Positions 17,522 through 29,435 of a DNA stretch of 64,000 nt are shown here, one piece after another (positions within the stretch are counted from its first letter, which is position 1; every line of letters begins with the position of its first letter). Where the stretch lies: the NCBI GenBank assembly GCA_963815135.1, contig CAWFFO010000011.1, positions 124,001 to 188,000 of the forward strand, given 5' to 3'. The stretch comes from CAIWTU01 sp963815135. Its GTDB lineage: Bacteria; Desulfobacterota; Desulfuromonadia; Geobacterales; Geobacteraceae. The translations under genes and the position numbers were made by a program. Under the pieces are notes generated by a model. That model had not been told where the DNA came from. It saw nothing but the letters and a program-made list of their open reading frames with translations, and searched no databases.

Positions 17522-19225
17522 CTATTTCACGCCTTCCCTGATGCGTCGCGGCAATTCCCTGACAAGTTCCCTCAACGGCACTTCGTTCATCTGGCAGACG
17601 CCCGTCGGACATTTCCTGTCCCTGATATGCGTCTCGTATTCCTCGCGGAAATATCTGAGCGTGCTTAAAGTCGGGTTAGGTGAGGTGAAGCCTAGGCCGC
17701 ACAGGCTGGTGTCCTGGACCATCCTGCCCAGCTCCTGGAGCTTGTCCAGATCTTCCATCAGGGCGCTTCCGTTGCAGATCCGCTCCAGGATGCGCAGCAT
17801 CTGGGAGGTGCCCACCCGGCAGGGGATGCACTTGCCGCAGCTTTCGTCACGGCAGAAGTCCATGAAGAACCTGGCCACGTCCACCATGCAGCTTTTGTCG
17901 TTCATGATCACCAGGCCGCCGGAGCCCATGATGGAACCGAGCGCCGCCAGGTTTTCGTAATCGATGGGGGTATCCAGATGCGCTGCCGGTATGCAGCCGC
18001 CGCTGGGCCCGCCGGTCTGGGCCGCCTTGAATCCGGCGCCCTTGGGGATGCCTCCGCCGATATCGAATACCACCTCGCGCAGCGTGATGCCCATGGGCAC
18101 TTCGATCAGGCCGGTGTTGCTGATCTCGCCGGCAAGGGCAAAGATCTTGGTGCCCGCGCTCTTTTCCGTGCCGATGCCCGCGTACCAGTCACCGCCCCGG
18201 GTGATGATCGGCGCGATGTTGCCGAAGGTTTCCACATTGTTGATGAGTGTCGGGCATCCCCACAGTCCGCTGTTGGCGGGGAAGGGTGGCCGCGGGTAGG
18301 GCTGGCCCCGGCGGCCCATGACGGAGGTGAGCAGGGCGGTCTCTTCGCCGCAGACGAAGGCCCCGGCCCCGAAACGGATGTCGATGCGGAAATTGAAATT
18401 GCTGCCGAAGATGCGGTTGCCCAGTATCTCTGCCTTTTCCGCCGCCCTGATGGCTTTCTTCAGTCTTTCCGCCGCCAGGGGGTATTCCGCCCGGACGTAT
18501 ATGTAACCCTGGTCGGCGCCCACCGCGTACGCGGCGATGGCCATTCCCTCAATGACGAGGAATGGATCGGACTCCATGAGTGTGCGGTCCATGTAGGCGC
18601 CGGGATCGCCTTCGTCGCCGTTGGCAACCACGTATTTTTTCTCTCCTTCCGCCTTGCGGACCAGGTTCCATTTGAGACCGGTCGGGAAACCTCCTCCGCC
18701 TCTCCCACGCAGGCCGCTTTTCTTGATCTCCTCGACGATCTGTTCCGGTGTCATCTCCTCCAGTACCTTGTAAAGGGCGGTATAGCCGCCGGCGCCGACA
18801 TACGACTCAAGGCTTTCCGGATCGATCTCGGCGCTGTTGGCGAGCACCACCTTGAGCTGCTTGGTGAAAAACGGCAGGTCTTTCGGCAACACGTGGTCAC
18901 CGATGATTTCACCGCCGAGGGCGTGTCTTGTCAGTATCTGTACCGCGATTTCAGGCGTGACGCGCTCATAGACGACATCATCCCGCCCCTTCACCTTTAC
19001 GGTAACGACCGGTCCGCGGCTGCAAGGGCCTACGCAGCCGGTGCACGTCACATCTATCTCGGCGTTCAGATTGCGGGCTTTTACCGCATCCTCGAGAGCC
19101 TTGCGCACCCCTTCGGCGCCCGATGATATACAGGGAGAGCTGTAACAGACGAGCAGGCGGCAGCGAAAAGCTTCAAGACGGGCTTGTTCCTGATCAGCCA
19201 TGGCCTCCAGTTCGGTGTGGATCAT
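17522..19225 (-). CDS. hoxF: NAD(P)H-binding diaphorase subunit HoxF
   Basis: 567 residues, NuoF-like subunit binding NAD(H), FMN and a 4Fe-4S cluster. It has an N-terminal thioredoxin-like 2Fe-2S domain (CYSSPC and CTGCVGPC, about residues 27-68), then the NADH-binding loop GRGGGGFPTGLKW, NGDEGDPGAY, FMN-site GAGAFVCGEETALL and cluster ligands ESCGKCIPCRVG plus DTSLCGLG. It ends in a Cys-containing CPTGVC tail. The start has AGGAGG. It is 25 bases downstream of hoxE. Together HoxEFU form the diaphorase half of the bidirectional hydrogenase. Confidence 0.95.
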   Translation of the reverse strand: MIHTELEAMADQEQARLEAFRCRLLVCYSSPCISSGAEGVRKALEDAVKARNLNAEIDVTCTGCVGPCSRGPVVTVKVKGRDDVVYERVTPEIAVQILTRHALGGEIIGDHVLPKDLPFFTKQLKVVLANSAEIDPESLESYVGAGGYTALYKVLEEMTPEQIVEEIKKSGLRGRGGGGFPTGLKWNLVRKAEGEKKYVVANGDEGDPGAYMDRTLMESDPFLVIEGMAIAAYAVGADQGYIYVRAEYPLAAERLKKAIRAAEKAEILGNRIFGSNFNFRIDIRFGAGAFVCGEETALLTSVMGRRGQPYPRPPFPANSGLWGCPTLINNVETFGNIAPIITRGGDWYAGIGTEKSAGTKIFALAGEISNTGLIEVPMGITLREVVFDIGGGIPKGAGFKAAQTGGPSGGCIPAAHLDTPIDYENLAALGSIMGSGGLVIMNDKSCMVDVARFFMDFCRDESCGKCIPCRVGTSQMLRILERICNGSALMEDLDKLQELGRMVQDTSLCGLGFTSPNPTLSTLRYFREEYETHIRDRKCPTGVCQMNEVPLRELVRELPRRIREGVK

Positions 19226-19250
19226 TTATTTCCTCCTCTGCTTCCGGCGG

Positions 19251-19883
19251 TCAGTCTTTGACCAGGTCACCGCATTGCTCCAGCATCGATTCGGGTGTCT
19301 GCCTGGCATGCACTTTTCCGTCCAGGATGACCATCGGCGCCAGCCCGCAGTTGCCGAGACATCTGGCTATATTCAGGCTCAGCCTGCCGTCGGCGGTCGT
19401 CTCTCCGGCCTTGACGCCGTATTCCTTTTCCAGCGTCTCGACGATGTCCCCGGCTCTCTTCACGAAACAGGCGGTACCCATGCAGACGGTACAGGTGTGC
19501 TTGCCCTGCGGCTTGAGATTGAAAAAGTGGTAGAAGGTCGCGACTCCGTATACCCAGCTCGGCGGCAGCTTCAACTCATGAGCTATGTATAACATGGTAT
19601 CATCGCTCAGAAAGCCGAACGTCTCCTGGGCCGCATGCAGGATCTCGATCAGCGAGTCCTGGCTGTACTGACAGCGCTTGAGAGCACGGTCCACCGGTAT
19701 GTATGGAGAATCGCCCGCGGCAGGTTTTCCTTTTTCCGGGGCGGGCTTGCCTTTTTCTATCCCGATTCTGGAAAGCTCTTCCGCCTGGCGCTTCAGGGCC
19801 GCACCGCTTGCCTTCGCATCGGCGGCCCCTGTTCCCTGCCTGATGTACTTCAAATCTTTGTCATTCATGTTTGCCGCGCTCAT
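19251..19883 (-). CDS. hoxE: Diaphorase 2Fe-2S subunit HoxE with N-terminal extension
   Basis: 210 residues, NuoE/thioredoxin-like 2Fe-2S subunit. Ligands are visible in CTVCMGTACFV and CLGNCGLAP, and ETFGFLSDD and VYGVATFYHFF are family hallmarks. The conserved core starts around residue 60; the first 60 or so residues form a Lys-, Ala-, Gly-rich, probably disordered extension (KGKPAPEKGKPAAGD) that I do not expect in a plain NuoE. The ATG has GGGAGGG seven bases upstream and a palindrome further up. It is the first gene of the hox cluster. Confidence 0.93.
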   Translation of the reverse strand: MSAANMNDKDLKYIRQGTGAADAKASGAALKRQAEELSRIGIEKGKPAPEKGKPAAGDSPYIPVDRALKRCQYSQDSLIEILHAAQETFGFLSDDTMLYIAHELKLPPSWVYGVATFYHFFNLKPQGKHTCTVCMGTACFVKRAGDIVETLEKEYGVKAGETTADGRLSLNIARCLGNCGLAPMVILDGKVHARQTPESMLEQCGDLVKD

Positions 19884-19908
19884 ATAACCCTCCCGGGGAG
19901 GTTGTTTT

Positions 19909-19932
19909 CCGGCAGCGGATCATGCCTGCCGG
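19909..19932 (-). promoter_or_regulatory. Inverted repeat 26 bases upstream of hoxE
   Basis: CCGGCAG-N10-CTGCCGG, a perfect 7-bp repeat. Its position just before the hoxE ribosome site would suit an operator or leader hairpin. No further support. Confidence 0.3.
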
Positions 19933-20124
19933 AATACTTTCCGGCCTCTTGATGATTCACTATTTGAGAAAGATGGACAAGATCGTTGCGATTGAAAAAA
20001 GCCTCATATCTCTTCCATCCGTCATTCTCGCGACCGCGTGTCGCCCAGGCTGCCTACTCCGCCGAAGTGCACTGGCTACGAAGGCCGGGTTAGAGGTGAC
20101 ACAAAGCGGGAATCATGGAATTAC

Positions 20125-20173
20125 AAATGATGCATTCGTAAAATGTCCGGAAGGTCTCCCGATCGTCATTCCC
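20125..20173 (+). repeat. Dispersed intergenic repeat, copy A
   Basis: Contains TGATGCATTCG, TCCGGAAGG and CCCGATCGTCATTCC. The same order of blocks occurs in reverse orientation at 38325-38372 with a few mismatches. Confidence 0.65.
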
Positions 20174-20269
20174 GTGAAAACTGGAATCCAGGAATTTAAG
20201 ATAGTTACAAACAGGTTGAATATCAGTTTTCGCGGGTTTGACCTCTTTTTGCGATGACTTCAAAAACAA

Positions 20270-20380
20270 AATTTACAGGGATGAAGGGGATAACATCAAA
20301 AACATGCTTAAGGCCAAACTGAATAACGGTTTAATGTTTCGGGGTTTTATCTCCTTAATCCCCTTCATCCCTGTTAAATA
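20270..20380. repeat. Palindromic repeat element, about 110 bases
   Basis: Terminal inverted repeats ATTTACAGGGATGAAGGGGAT and ATCCCCTTCATCCCTGTTAAAT (about 20 bp) enclose about 65 bases. There is no ORF of note. Likely an extragenic palindromic element; the 'CAGGGATGAAGGGGAT' unit is of a kind commonly scattered in these genomes (recollection, not checked). Confidence 0.6.
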
Positions 20381-20823
20381 TAGATTTGTCCGGTTTTTCG
20401 CACCGCAAAAAATTTATTGAGACAACTTTGCGTATCTATAAAAGGTATAAAGTTGATTGCCGACTGCTTTGGCGAAATGCCACAGGGTTGCGGGTACCTG
20501 AATGGTGACAATGACGGGTTGCAAAATGAAGTGTTTATTGATCCTTGCTCGTCCATGGTGTCCGCGACTCCTCGCCGGCTTCCGTCATGGTTTCCGGCAA
20601 ATGCATGCATCGCTAATGGTCAAGGATGTTGCTGAATTTAGAGGAATTATTATGGATGTTATTAAGTCTAGCAGATACCGGACTCACTGCAACAGCCTGA
20701 AAAATTTAACAAGACTTTTCATGTATTTCGCACTGAAAAATTTCCCGATGCCATTCCTTGGAATATTTTTTAATTGATAAATTTTATTTATGTTTTGTAA
20801 AAAAACTTTGATATATTTTATGC

Positions 20824-23769
<2,946 letters not shown>

Positions 23770-23864
23770 AAAGCCGGCGTGGCGGAGCCGGACTATGCTC
23801 ATTAATGGCGAGGTTCAGAAAACAGGGGACGGACCGAAGCATCCGGTCCAGAGGAAAGCAATAG

Positions 23865-25562
23865 ATGAAAAAGGATGAGGGGAAATGTTTTGACAGGTCA
23901 TTGTTGCACTGCAATGCGGAAAAGCTGCTGCAAACGGAAGGCGGCGGACCTGTCCAAAGCCTGACACCGGAGGAATCGCAGCGGCTGGTCCATGAACTGC
24001 AGGTCCACCAGGTAGAGCTGGAGATTCAGAACGAGGAGCTGAAGCTGACCAGGGATGAACTGGAGACGGCGCTGTCGAACTATACCGACCTCTACGATTT
24101 TGCCCCGGTGGGTTATTTCACCCTCGGCCGCGACACGACCATCCGCGCCGTAAACCTCACCGGAGCCGATCTGCTGGGAACCGAACGCTCCCGGCTGATC
24201 AAGCGGCGCCTGGATCTTTTCGTTTCCAATGAGACACGCCCGGTATTCGATGAACTTATCGCCAAGGTATTCGAGAGTGGAAACAGGGAAACATGCGAAG
24301 TCGTGATCCGGAGAGAAAAGAATATCCCGCTCCAGGTGCTGATCGAGGCTGTGCGCTCAGAATCCGGTGAGGAATGTCGCACAGTGATTCTGGATATCAC
24401 CGAGCGCAAGACGCTTGAACAGCATCTTCTGCAGGCGCGAAAGATGGAATCCGTAGGCCTGCTTGCCGGGGGGGTGGCTCATGACTTCAATAACATGCTT
24501 GCAGTCATTTCCGGCTACGGGGAGCTTATCAGGGGAAATATTCCCGCGGACAACGAGTTATTGCAGGAGAGCATCGAACATGTGCTGAAAGCCGCCGGAC
24601 GGGCAGCCGATCTGACCGGAAGGCTCCTCGCCTTCAGCCGGAAACAGCTGCCGCAGCCGAAACCTGTGGTCATCGATGCGGTTATCGAAGATATCGCCAG
24701 GCTCATTCGCAGGGTTATCGGCGCGGATATCGAGTTCAATCTAGTTTTTTCATGCAAGGAACTGCTTGTCATGGCCGACGTCGGGCAGCTCGAAATGGCT
24801 CTCATCAACCTGGCGAACAATGCCCGTGATGCCATGCCCGGGGGCGGACGTCTGTCGATTTCGACCCGGGATGTGACGATTGAGAAGGGAAACGAATCGC
24901 ACTATGACCTGCCGTCGCCCGGCAGATACGCCCTGATCACCGTTGCCGATACCGGGACCGGGATCGCCAGAGAGTCCATGGAGAGGCTGTTCGAACCGTT
25001 TTACACCACCAAGGAAGTGGGCAAGGGGTCCGGTCTCGGGCTCTCCATTGTCCACGGGATCACGAAACAGCATGGCGGTTCCGTGCAGGTGCATAGTGTG
25101 CCGGGTGAGGGGGCGACTTTCAATATTTACCTGCCGCTGATCGAAGGCGGGACAGTGCAGCCCGAACCGAAAATGCCGGAAAAGGCTGCCGGTGGAACGG
25201 AAACCATTCTTGTGGCCGAAGATGAAGAGCTGGTGAGATTCTTTTCCAGTAAGATACTTGAAAGGGCGGGCTACAGGGTAATTGCCGCCGCAGACGGTGA
25301 AGAGGCGGTGGTGCGGTTCAGGGAGAACGACGACATTTCCCTCATCCTGTCGGATCTGGTCATGCCCGGGAAAAGCGGAATAGAGATGTTCGAGGAAATT
25401 AAAACGATAAAGCCGGGAGTAAAGGCAATCTTCATAACCGGTTACTCTGCGGATATCATACAAGAAAAAGGGATGCATCGGACCGATGTCGATCTTATCA
25501 TGAAACCTTTCATGAAAAACGACTTGCTGCTGAAAATACGCGAAGTGCTGGACCGGGAGTGA
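23865..25562 (+). CDS. PAS-containing hybrid histidine kinase with receiver domain
   Basis: 565 residues: an N-terminal coiled-coil of the type that precedes PAS domains (VHQVELEIQNEELKLTRDEL, about 48-67), one PAS domain (about 75-190, YDFAPVGYFTLG), HisKA with GGVAHDFNN (His about 206), an ATPase domain with NLANNARDAMP, DTGTGI and GSGLGLSIV, then a receiver domain (about 445-562) with AEDEE and phospho-Asp in LILSDLVMPG (about 496). No membrane segment, so it is cytoplasmic. The start has GAGGAAA. It probably takes its signal from or with the upstream CheB-CheR-PAS protein. No DNA-binding output is nearby. Confidence 0.92.
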   Translation: MKKDEGKCFDRSLLHCNAEKLLQTEGGGPVQSLTPEESQRLVHELQVHQVELEIQNEELKLTRDELETALSNYTDLYDFAPVGYFTLGRDTTIRAVNLTGADLLGTERSRLIKRRLDLFVSNETRPVFDELIAKVFESGNRETCEVVIRREKNIPLQVLIEAVRSESGEECRTVILDITERKTLEQHLLQARKMESVGLLAGGVAHDFNNMLAVISGYGELIRGNIPADNELLQESIEHVLKAAGRAADLTGRLLAFSRKQLPQPKPVVIDAVIEDIARLIRRVIGADIEFNLVFSCKELLVMADVGQLEMALINLANNARDAMPGGGRLSISTRDVTIEKGNESHYDLPSPGRYALITVADTGTGIARESMERLFEPFYTTKEVGKGSGLGLSIVHGITKQHGGSVQVHSVPGEGATFNIYLPLIEGGTVQPEPKMPEKAAGGTETILVAEDEELVRFFSSKILERAGYRVIAAADGEEAVVRFRENDDISLILSDLVMPGKSGIEMFEEIKTIKPGVKAIFITGYSADIIQEKGMHRTDVDLIMKPFMKNDLLLKIREVLDRE

Positions 25563-25589
25563 CATCCTGCTTCCCCGCCAGAGGATTAC

Positions 25590-26813
25590 ATGATCAAGAA
25601 GGTGCGCATTCCCCTCCTCAAGGATAGCCATAACCACCCATACCTGTTCGCCTCCCTGGCCGGTTGCCTCGATATGAGCAGCGTTACCTCAAAAAATGAA
25701 GCCGTTTCCCTCATGGCCGATCGGTTCACATCGGAAGACTTCGTCATTGTCACCGGATGGTACGACAGCAGCTTCGGTTTCGCTGAAGATGAACTTGATT
25801 TCCTGCCGCCGCTGGTCATATTCAATATTTCCCTGCACTCCATGTACATGAACAAGGCCGCGCGTCGAATGCTCGCCGTAACTTTTCCCGCAGTGATTGA
25901 AAATTACCGCAAAGAAGGGTGGCTGGAGAGGCACGCTCCGTCAGTCCTTGAATTCATCCTGAAGGCAAAACCATGCGGAGCGGATGGCCTGAGCTCGTTT
26001 TTCTCACGGCTGGCGGGGCAGGGGGTCTGGTATGCCGAAGAGATGACGCTGCAGGGCGACGCAGAGATCGAGCTCTTCCGGGAAGCGGGCCTGTCAGGGC
26101 GGACGCGCTTCTGGGCCATCGCGGAAATATTCGCTTCCATGGGCGAAGAGTCGAGGAAGCATGTCCATGGCATCAAGCTGTTCACCGACGGCGCGGTCGG
26201 GGCGAGGACCGCCATGCTGGAGGAGCGTTACCGCGGCGGGGAGGAAGGCGTGTTGGTCTGGAGCGAAGCCGAGCTTCACGATCATATCGAGGCGGCGTCC
26301 CGCACCGGCAAGTCGTTGTCCGTCCATGCCATCGGCAATGCCGCCATAGACCTGGCCGTGCGCGTGCTTGGGCAGGCGCCGGAGCTGCGCAGGGCGTTTC
26401 CCGAGATAAGGCTGGAACACTGCCAGTTCATCTCCCGCGGTGCGGCGATGAAGGCGAAATCGATGGGGATCAATCTCTGCCTGCAGCCGAATTTCAGCCT
26501 CGATTCCGCCTGTTACGCCGACAGGCTGCCGGAGTCTTACCGGCTGCGGAATAATCCGATGCGGATGCTGATCGACGAAGCGGGGTTCGTGCCGGGCCGC
26601 GACCTGCTCTTCGGCTCGGACGGCATGCCCCACGGCGCACGGCCCGCTCTGGAGAGTGCCTTGTTTCCGCCTGTCGAGGGGCAGAGGCTGACCCTGGCCG
26701 AATTTGTCGCAGGCTATTGTATGCCGGATTTCAGTAACGGGTATATTGATGTTTCCATCGATTATGGGGGGAGGTCGGTGGATGTGGAGGTTGAGCCGGT
26801 GGGTGGAGGTTAA
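25590..26813 (+). CDS. YtcJ-like metal-dependent amidohydrolase, short form
   Basis: 407 residues, amidohydrolase superfamily. Metal-site pieces are present: DSHNHP (His-x-His, about 13-18), HGIKLFTDGAVGARTA, SVHAIGNAA, LEHCQFI and GSDGMPHGARPA. This matches the YtcJ group, whose members are usually about 530 residues; here the N-terminal part is missing and the product starts right at the His-x-His strand. The start has AGAGGA. The frame is open. The substrate is unknown. It sits 27 bases after the hybrid kinase but has no clear functional tie to it. Confidence 0.8.
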   Translation: MIKKVRIPLLKDSHNHPYLFASLAGCLDMSSVTSKNEAVSLMADRFTSEDFVIVTGWYDSSFGFAEDELDFLPPLVIFNISLHSMYMNKAARRMLAVTFPAVIENYRKEGWLERHAPSVLEFILKAKPCGADGLSSFFSRLAGQGVWYAEEMTLQGDAEIELFREAGLSGRTRFWAIAEIFASMGEESRKHVHGIKLFTDGAVGARTAMLEERYRGGEEGVLVWSEAELHDHIEAASRTGKSLSVHAIGNAAIDLAVRVLGQAPELRRAFPEIRLEHCQFISRGAAMKAKSMGINLCLQPNFSLDSACYADRLPESYRLRNNPMRMLIDEAGFVPGRDLLFGSDGMPHGARPALESALFPPVEGQRLTLAEFVAGYCMPDFSNGYIDVSIDYGGRSVDVEVEPVGGG

Positions 26814-27166
26814 GTAGCAGATGAAGCCGGTTTCAGGTGATACTTTCTAATAGTTTCGACTACTCCTTCAATATTCTCAAAAATTTCGTTGTTCCAGAAT
26901 CTAAGAACTGTGAAACCCTGTGAATTAAGCCACGCAGTGCGCTGGGCGTCTTTTTCCGTCTCCTGCGCATGCTGTCCGCCGTCCGCCTCTACTATGATGT
27001 TTCTCTCGTAACAGACAAAATCAACGATAAAATGACCGATCTGTTCCTGCCTCCGGAATTTCAAACCTTCCAGCTGTTTTGCTTTCAGGTATTTCCATAA
27101 AAGACGTTCCGCATCCGTAGAGTTGCGACGCAATTCCCTTGAGGTCGTAGTCAGATTGATGGACAC
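26810..27166 (-). CDS. DUF559 endonuclease-fold protein
   Basis: 118 residues of the DUF559 family, related to very-short-patch-repair endonucleases. It has the PD-(D/E)XK-like pattern in RQEQIGHFIVDFVCYERNI then IVEADGGQHA (Asp...Glu-x-Asp/Gly-Gly-x-His), and an N-terminal STDAERLLWKYLKAKQL. Nothing shows what DNA it would act on. The stop overlaps the end of the amidohydrolase gene. The start lies ten bases from a GGGAGAGGG palindrome and has no clear ribosome site. Such genes are often seen alone beside such repeats (recollection), so a link to repeat spread is possible but unproven. Confidence 0.82.
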   Translation of the reverse strand: MSINLTTTSRELRRNSTDAERLLWKYLKAKQLEGLKFRRQEQIGHFIVDFVCYERNIIVEADGGQHAQETEKDAQRTAWLNSQGFTVLRFWNNEIFENIEGVVETIRKYHLKPASSAT

Positions 27167-27177
27167 TTTGTTTTCCC

Positions 27178-27214
27178 CCTCTCCCCCGGCCCTCTCCCAC
27201 TAGGGGCGAGGGCG
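27178..27214 (+). repeat. REP-like palindrome, GGGAGAGGG family, copy 2
   Basis: CCCTCTCCCCCGGCCCTCTCC followed by an imperfect GGGGCGAGGG arm. It abuts the start of the DUF559 gene and is opposite in orientation to the copy at 27300-27340. Confidence 0.7.
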
Positions 27215-27299
27215 TTATGTTTGAGGACCTTTTTTGAAGAGGTAGTGGGTGCAAAATTAGAGAAATATGTAATTAATGCCAAAAAACCCATTTCTAACA

Positions 27300-27340
27300 C
27301 CCCCTCTCCCCTCTGTGGGAGAGGGCCGGGGAGAGGGGCC
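27300..27340 (-). repeat. REP-like palindrome, GGGAGAGGG family, copy 3
   Basis: CCCCCTCTCCCC-TCTG-TGGGAGAGGG then CCGGGGAGAGGGG. It directly follows the stop of the channel-like gene and may double as a terminator hairpin. Confidence 0.7.
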
Positions 27341-28042
27341 TCACAAATGCCTGAAATGATTATTTTTGTCCTTCTCTTCCCCCTTCAGCTTCTTCTCGAT
27401 GAAATCCTTCGCAGCGTCGCGCCCGCCCAGGCCGAAGGCGAGGCCGAAGGCGAGGGCGAAACCGCTGAGGACTATTGCGTACGAGATTAGGACCGTGTCC
27501 CTGCCGATGCCGAGATGCTCCAGCGCCATGGAGGCACTGAGGATGATGATGAGATATTTTACGGCCTTGCCGACCACTCTACTCATCCGTACCCCGGCGT
27601 TTACGCAGGCGATCAGGGCGGCCCGGCCGAAGAAATTGCCGAGGATGAAGCCGATGGCTATGATGACCAGGCCTACAAATACATTCGGGAGGAAATAAAA
27701 GAACCGTTCCGTCAGACGCTGGATTACATCGATATTAAGCGTTCCGAGAGATACCACGAAGAATGCCAGCACGACAAAGCCCCCGGTGATCCGCGCCAGG
27801 AGCTGGGACAGTGGTTCCTGCAGCCCCCCCCTGGAGAGAATTTTGCTGATCCCCGTCCTTTCGGCAAAACCGTCCAGCCTGACCAGGTCGAAGACCTTTT
27901 TCAGAATGAGTTTGGTCAGCCACCCGGCCACCAAGCCGAAAATAAATATCAGCAGGGCGGAAAAGACATTGGGCAGGAATTCGAGGATTCTGTCCAAAAA
28001 ACCTTTTATCGGCTCATTGATAAATCTGTCGTAAAAATTCAT
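27341..28042 (-). CDS. Small mechanosensitive-channel-like membrane protein
   Basis: About 233 residues with five hydrophobic stretches and paired glycine-rich helices (FSALLIFIFGLVAGWLTKLI; NVFVGLVIIAIGFILGNFF; a final GFALAFGLAFGLGGRDAAKD). This is the conserved transmembrane-helix repeat seen in short members of the mechanosensitive ion channel family; the full MscS beta domain is absent. I chose the ATG at 28042 (MNFYDRF) because GGGAGGT precedes it; an upstream ATG at 28069 has none. It could release solutes on osmotic downshift. Substrate and gating are inference. Confidence 0.78.
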   Translation of the reverse strand: MNFYDRFINEPIKGFLDRILEFLPNVFSALLIFIFGLVAGWLTKLILKKVFDLVRLDGFAERTGISKILSRGGLQEPLSQLLARITGGFVVLAFFVVSLGTLNIDVIQRLTERFFYFLPNVFVGLVIIAIGFILGNFFGRAALIACVNAGVRMSRVVGKAVKYLIIILSASMALEHLGIGRDTVLISYAIVLSGFALAFGLAFGLGGRDAAKDFIEKKLKGEEKDKNNHFRHL

Positions 28043-28090
28043 GCGAAATACCTCCCGGGCTGAACTCACCGTTATGCGAATGATCTCGAC

Positions 28091-29346
28091 TTACCAGCTG
28101 TCCGCAAACGCGTTTTTTTCCTTTTCGAAAATGGCACACAAACGTTCTATTTTTTCATCCACTTCATTGGCATCGCTGTCCGTCGTTTCCCGGACGAACG
28201 AAGCGGTCCTGCCGATGTACAGTGGAGTAAGGCTTTTCAGGAGATGCTCCTTGCTCATTAGCTGTCTGTGCGCCGCCAGGGCAAAGCTGTATATGATCTT
28301 TACCCATATTTCATCGGGAATGCGGAAATCGTCATTCCGTTCACAGACATCCTTCAGATAGCCGGTAACTGCTTCCGGGAGGAAAACCTCCCATATCTCC
28401 ATGAGTTCCCTGACCCCCAGCCTGAATCTCTCTTTCATTCGCTCCAGGTTGACCGGTACCGGTTCCAGCCCGACTGCGTACTGGAAGCCGAAAACAGGCA
28501 CCTGGCTTGATCCCTCCACGTTCTTCCAGACATCGGGATAGGTTTCCATAAGCCCCAGTGTGGCCCCAACCACCTGGTAGAGCATGGCGCTGAGGTCGGC
28601 GCCCGGGTCCTTGGCGTCGTGGATCTTCGCCCCCAGAAAGGCCTGGCAGATGCGATATCCGTTGGCGATGGCGGTGGTGGTCATCCAGATGTCGATGCCG
28701 TAGCGGGCAACGTCGGTTTCCCAGACATCTTTGGTACAGATAGAGTTCCGGGCCAGCTTCGCCGGAAAAGCCGAAATCGCCGCCGATGGGCTGCCTGACC
28801 CGCTTGCCGTAGAGCGCGCGGGTGAGGGGATAGACGATGCTGTTGGTGATGGTGCCGTCATATTTGTGCCGGTGGTAGAGGGGCGCGACGTAGTCGAACT
28901 CGTCCTGAAAGGACCGGTTTGACCAGCAGCTCCATCCATTCCGGGGTGATGCTCCGCAGGTCGGAATCGACCACGGCGCACGCCTTGGCCTTCAGTGACC
29001 GGGCGATCTCGAATATGGTCCTGAAGGCGCTGCCCTTGCCCGGAATGCCGTGGTAGGGAGTGGCGAGCTTGAAAGGAGGCTCGGCCCGGTGGGATACAGC
29101 AGGATCGAACTCGAAGTCCTCGATCACTTCGTTGCGGACAACCTCCATGGTGCCGTCGGTGGAGCCGCCGTCGGAGTTGACGAGCACCGCCTTCCTGTCC
29201 GGGAAATACTTGGCCAGCCCTGCCTGCACGGCCCGCACCACATGGCCGATGGTGCGGGCATTGTTGTAGCTGGGAATGCCCACCAGGATGTCGGCGGATT
29301 TTACCTCATCGACCCAGTCACCTATTTCCTTGCGCTCAATCGCCAT
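28091..29346 (-). pseudogene. Family 2/78-like glycosyltransferase, two frameshifts
   Basis: A glycosyltransferase with GT-A motifs: LVGIPSYNNARTIG near the N-terminus, VNSDGGSTDGT, and the nucleotide-sugar metal site VVDSDLRSITPEW. Frame shifts occur near 28915 (restoring DEFDYVAPLYHRHKYDGT and TRALYGKRVRQPIGGDFGFS) and near 28760 (continuing KLARNSICTKDVWETDVA and YGIDIWMTTTAIANGY). The rebuilt protein of about 418 residues has no internal stops. The YGIDIW and PIGGDF features resemble mannosylglycerate-type synthases. It lies 90 bases after gpgS on the same strand, so it may add a second sugar to glucosylglycerate. The precise donor and acceptor are unknown. I favour sequence error over decay. 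Confidence 0.75.
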
Positions 29347-29435
29347 TGGCCCTCTTTCGCAGTTTGAACGCTGTGTGCCGAATCCGTGAAGCCGAAGAAA
29401 TTCTGCACTGCTCGCGTCTCAACCCTCACGTTTAT

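Larger units (their letters stand above)
19884..20823. other. 940-base intergenic stretch with repeats
   Basis: No credible gene on either strand. It contains an inverted repeat just upstream of hoxE (19909-19932), a dispersed repeat copy (20125-20173) and a palindromic element (20270-20380). The last 150 bases before 20824 are AT-rich and probably hold the promoter of the CheB-CheR gene. Confidence 0.6.

Noticed and set aside
17978..19126. Plus-strand ORF of 382 codons
   Set aside because: It lies opposite hoxF with no domain pattern; a GC-rich antisense shadow.
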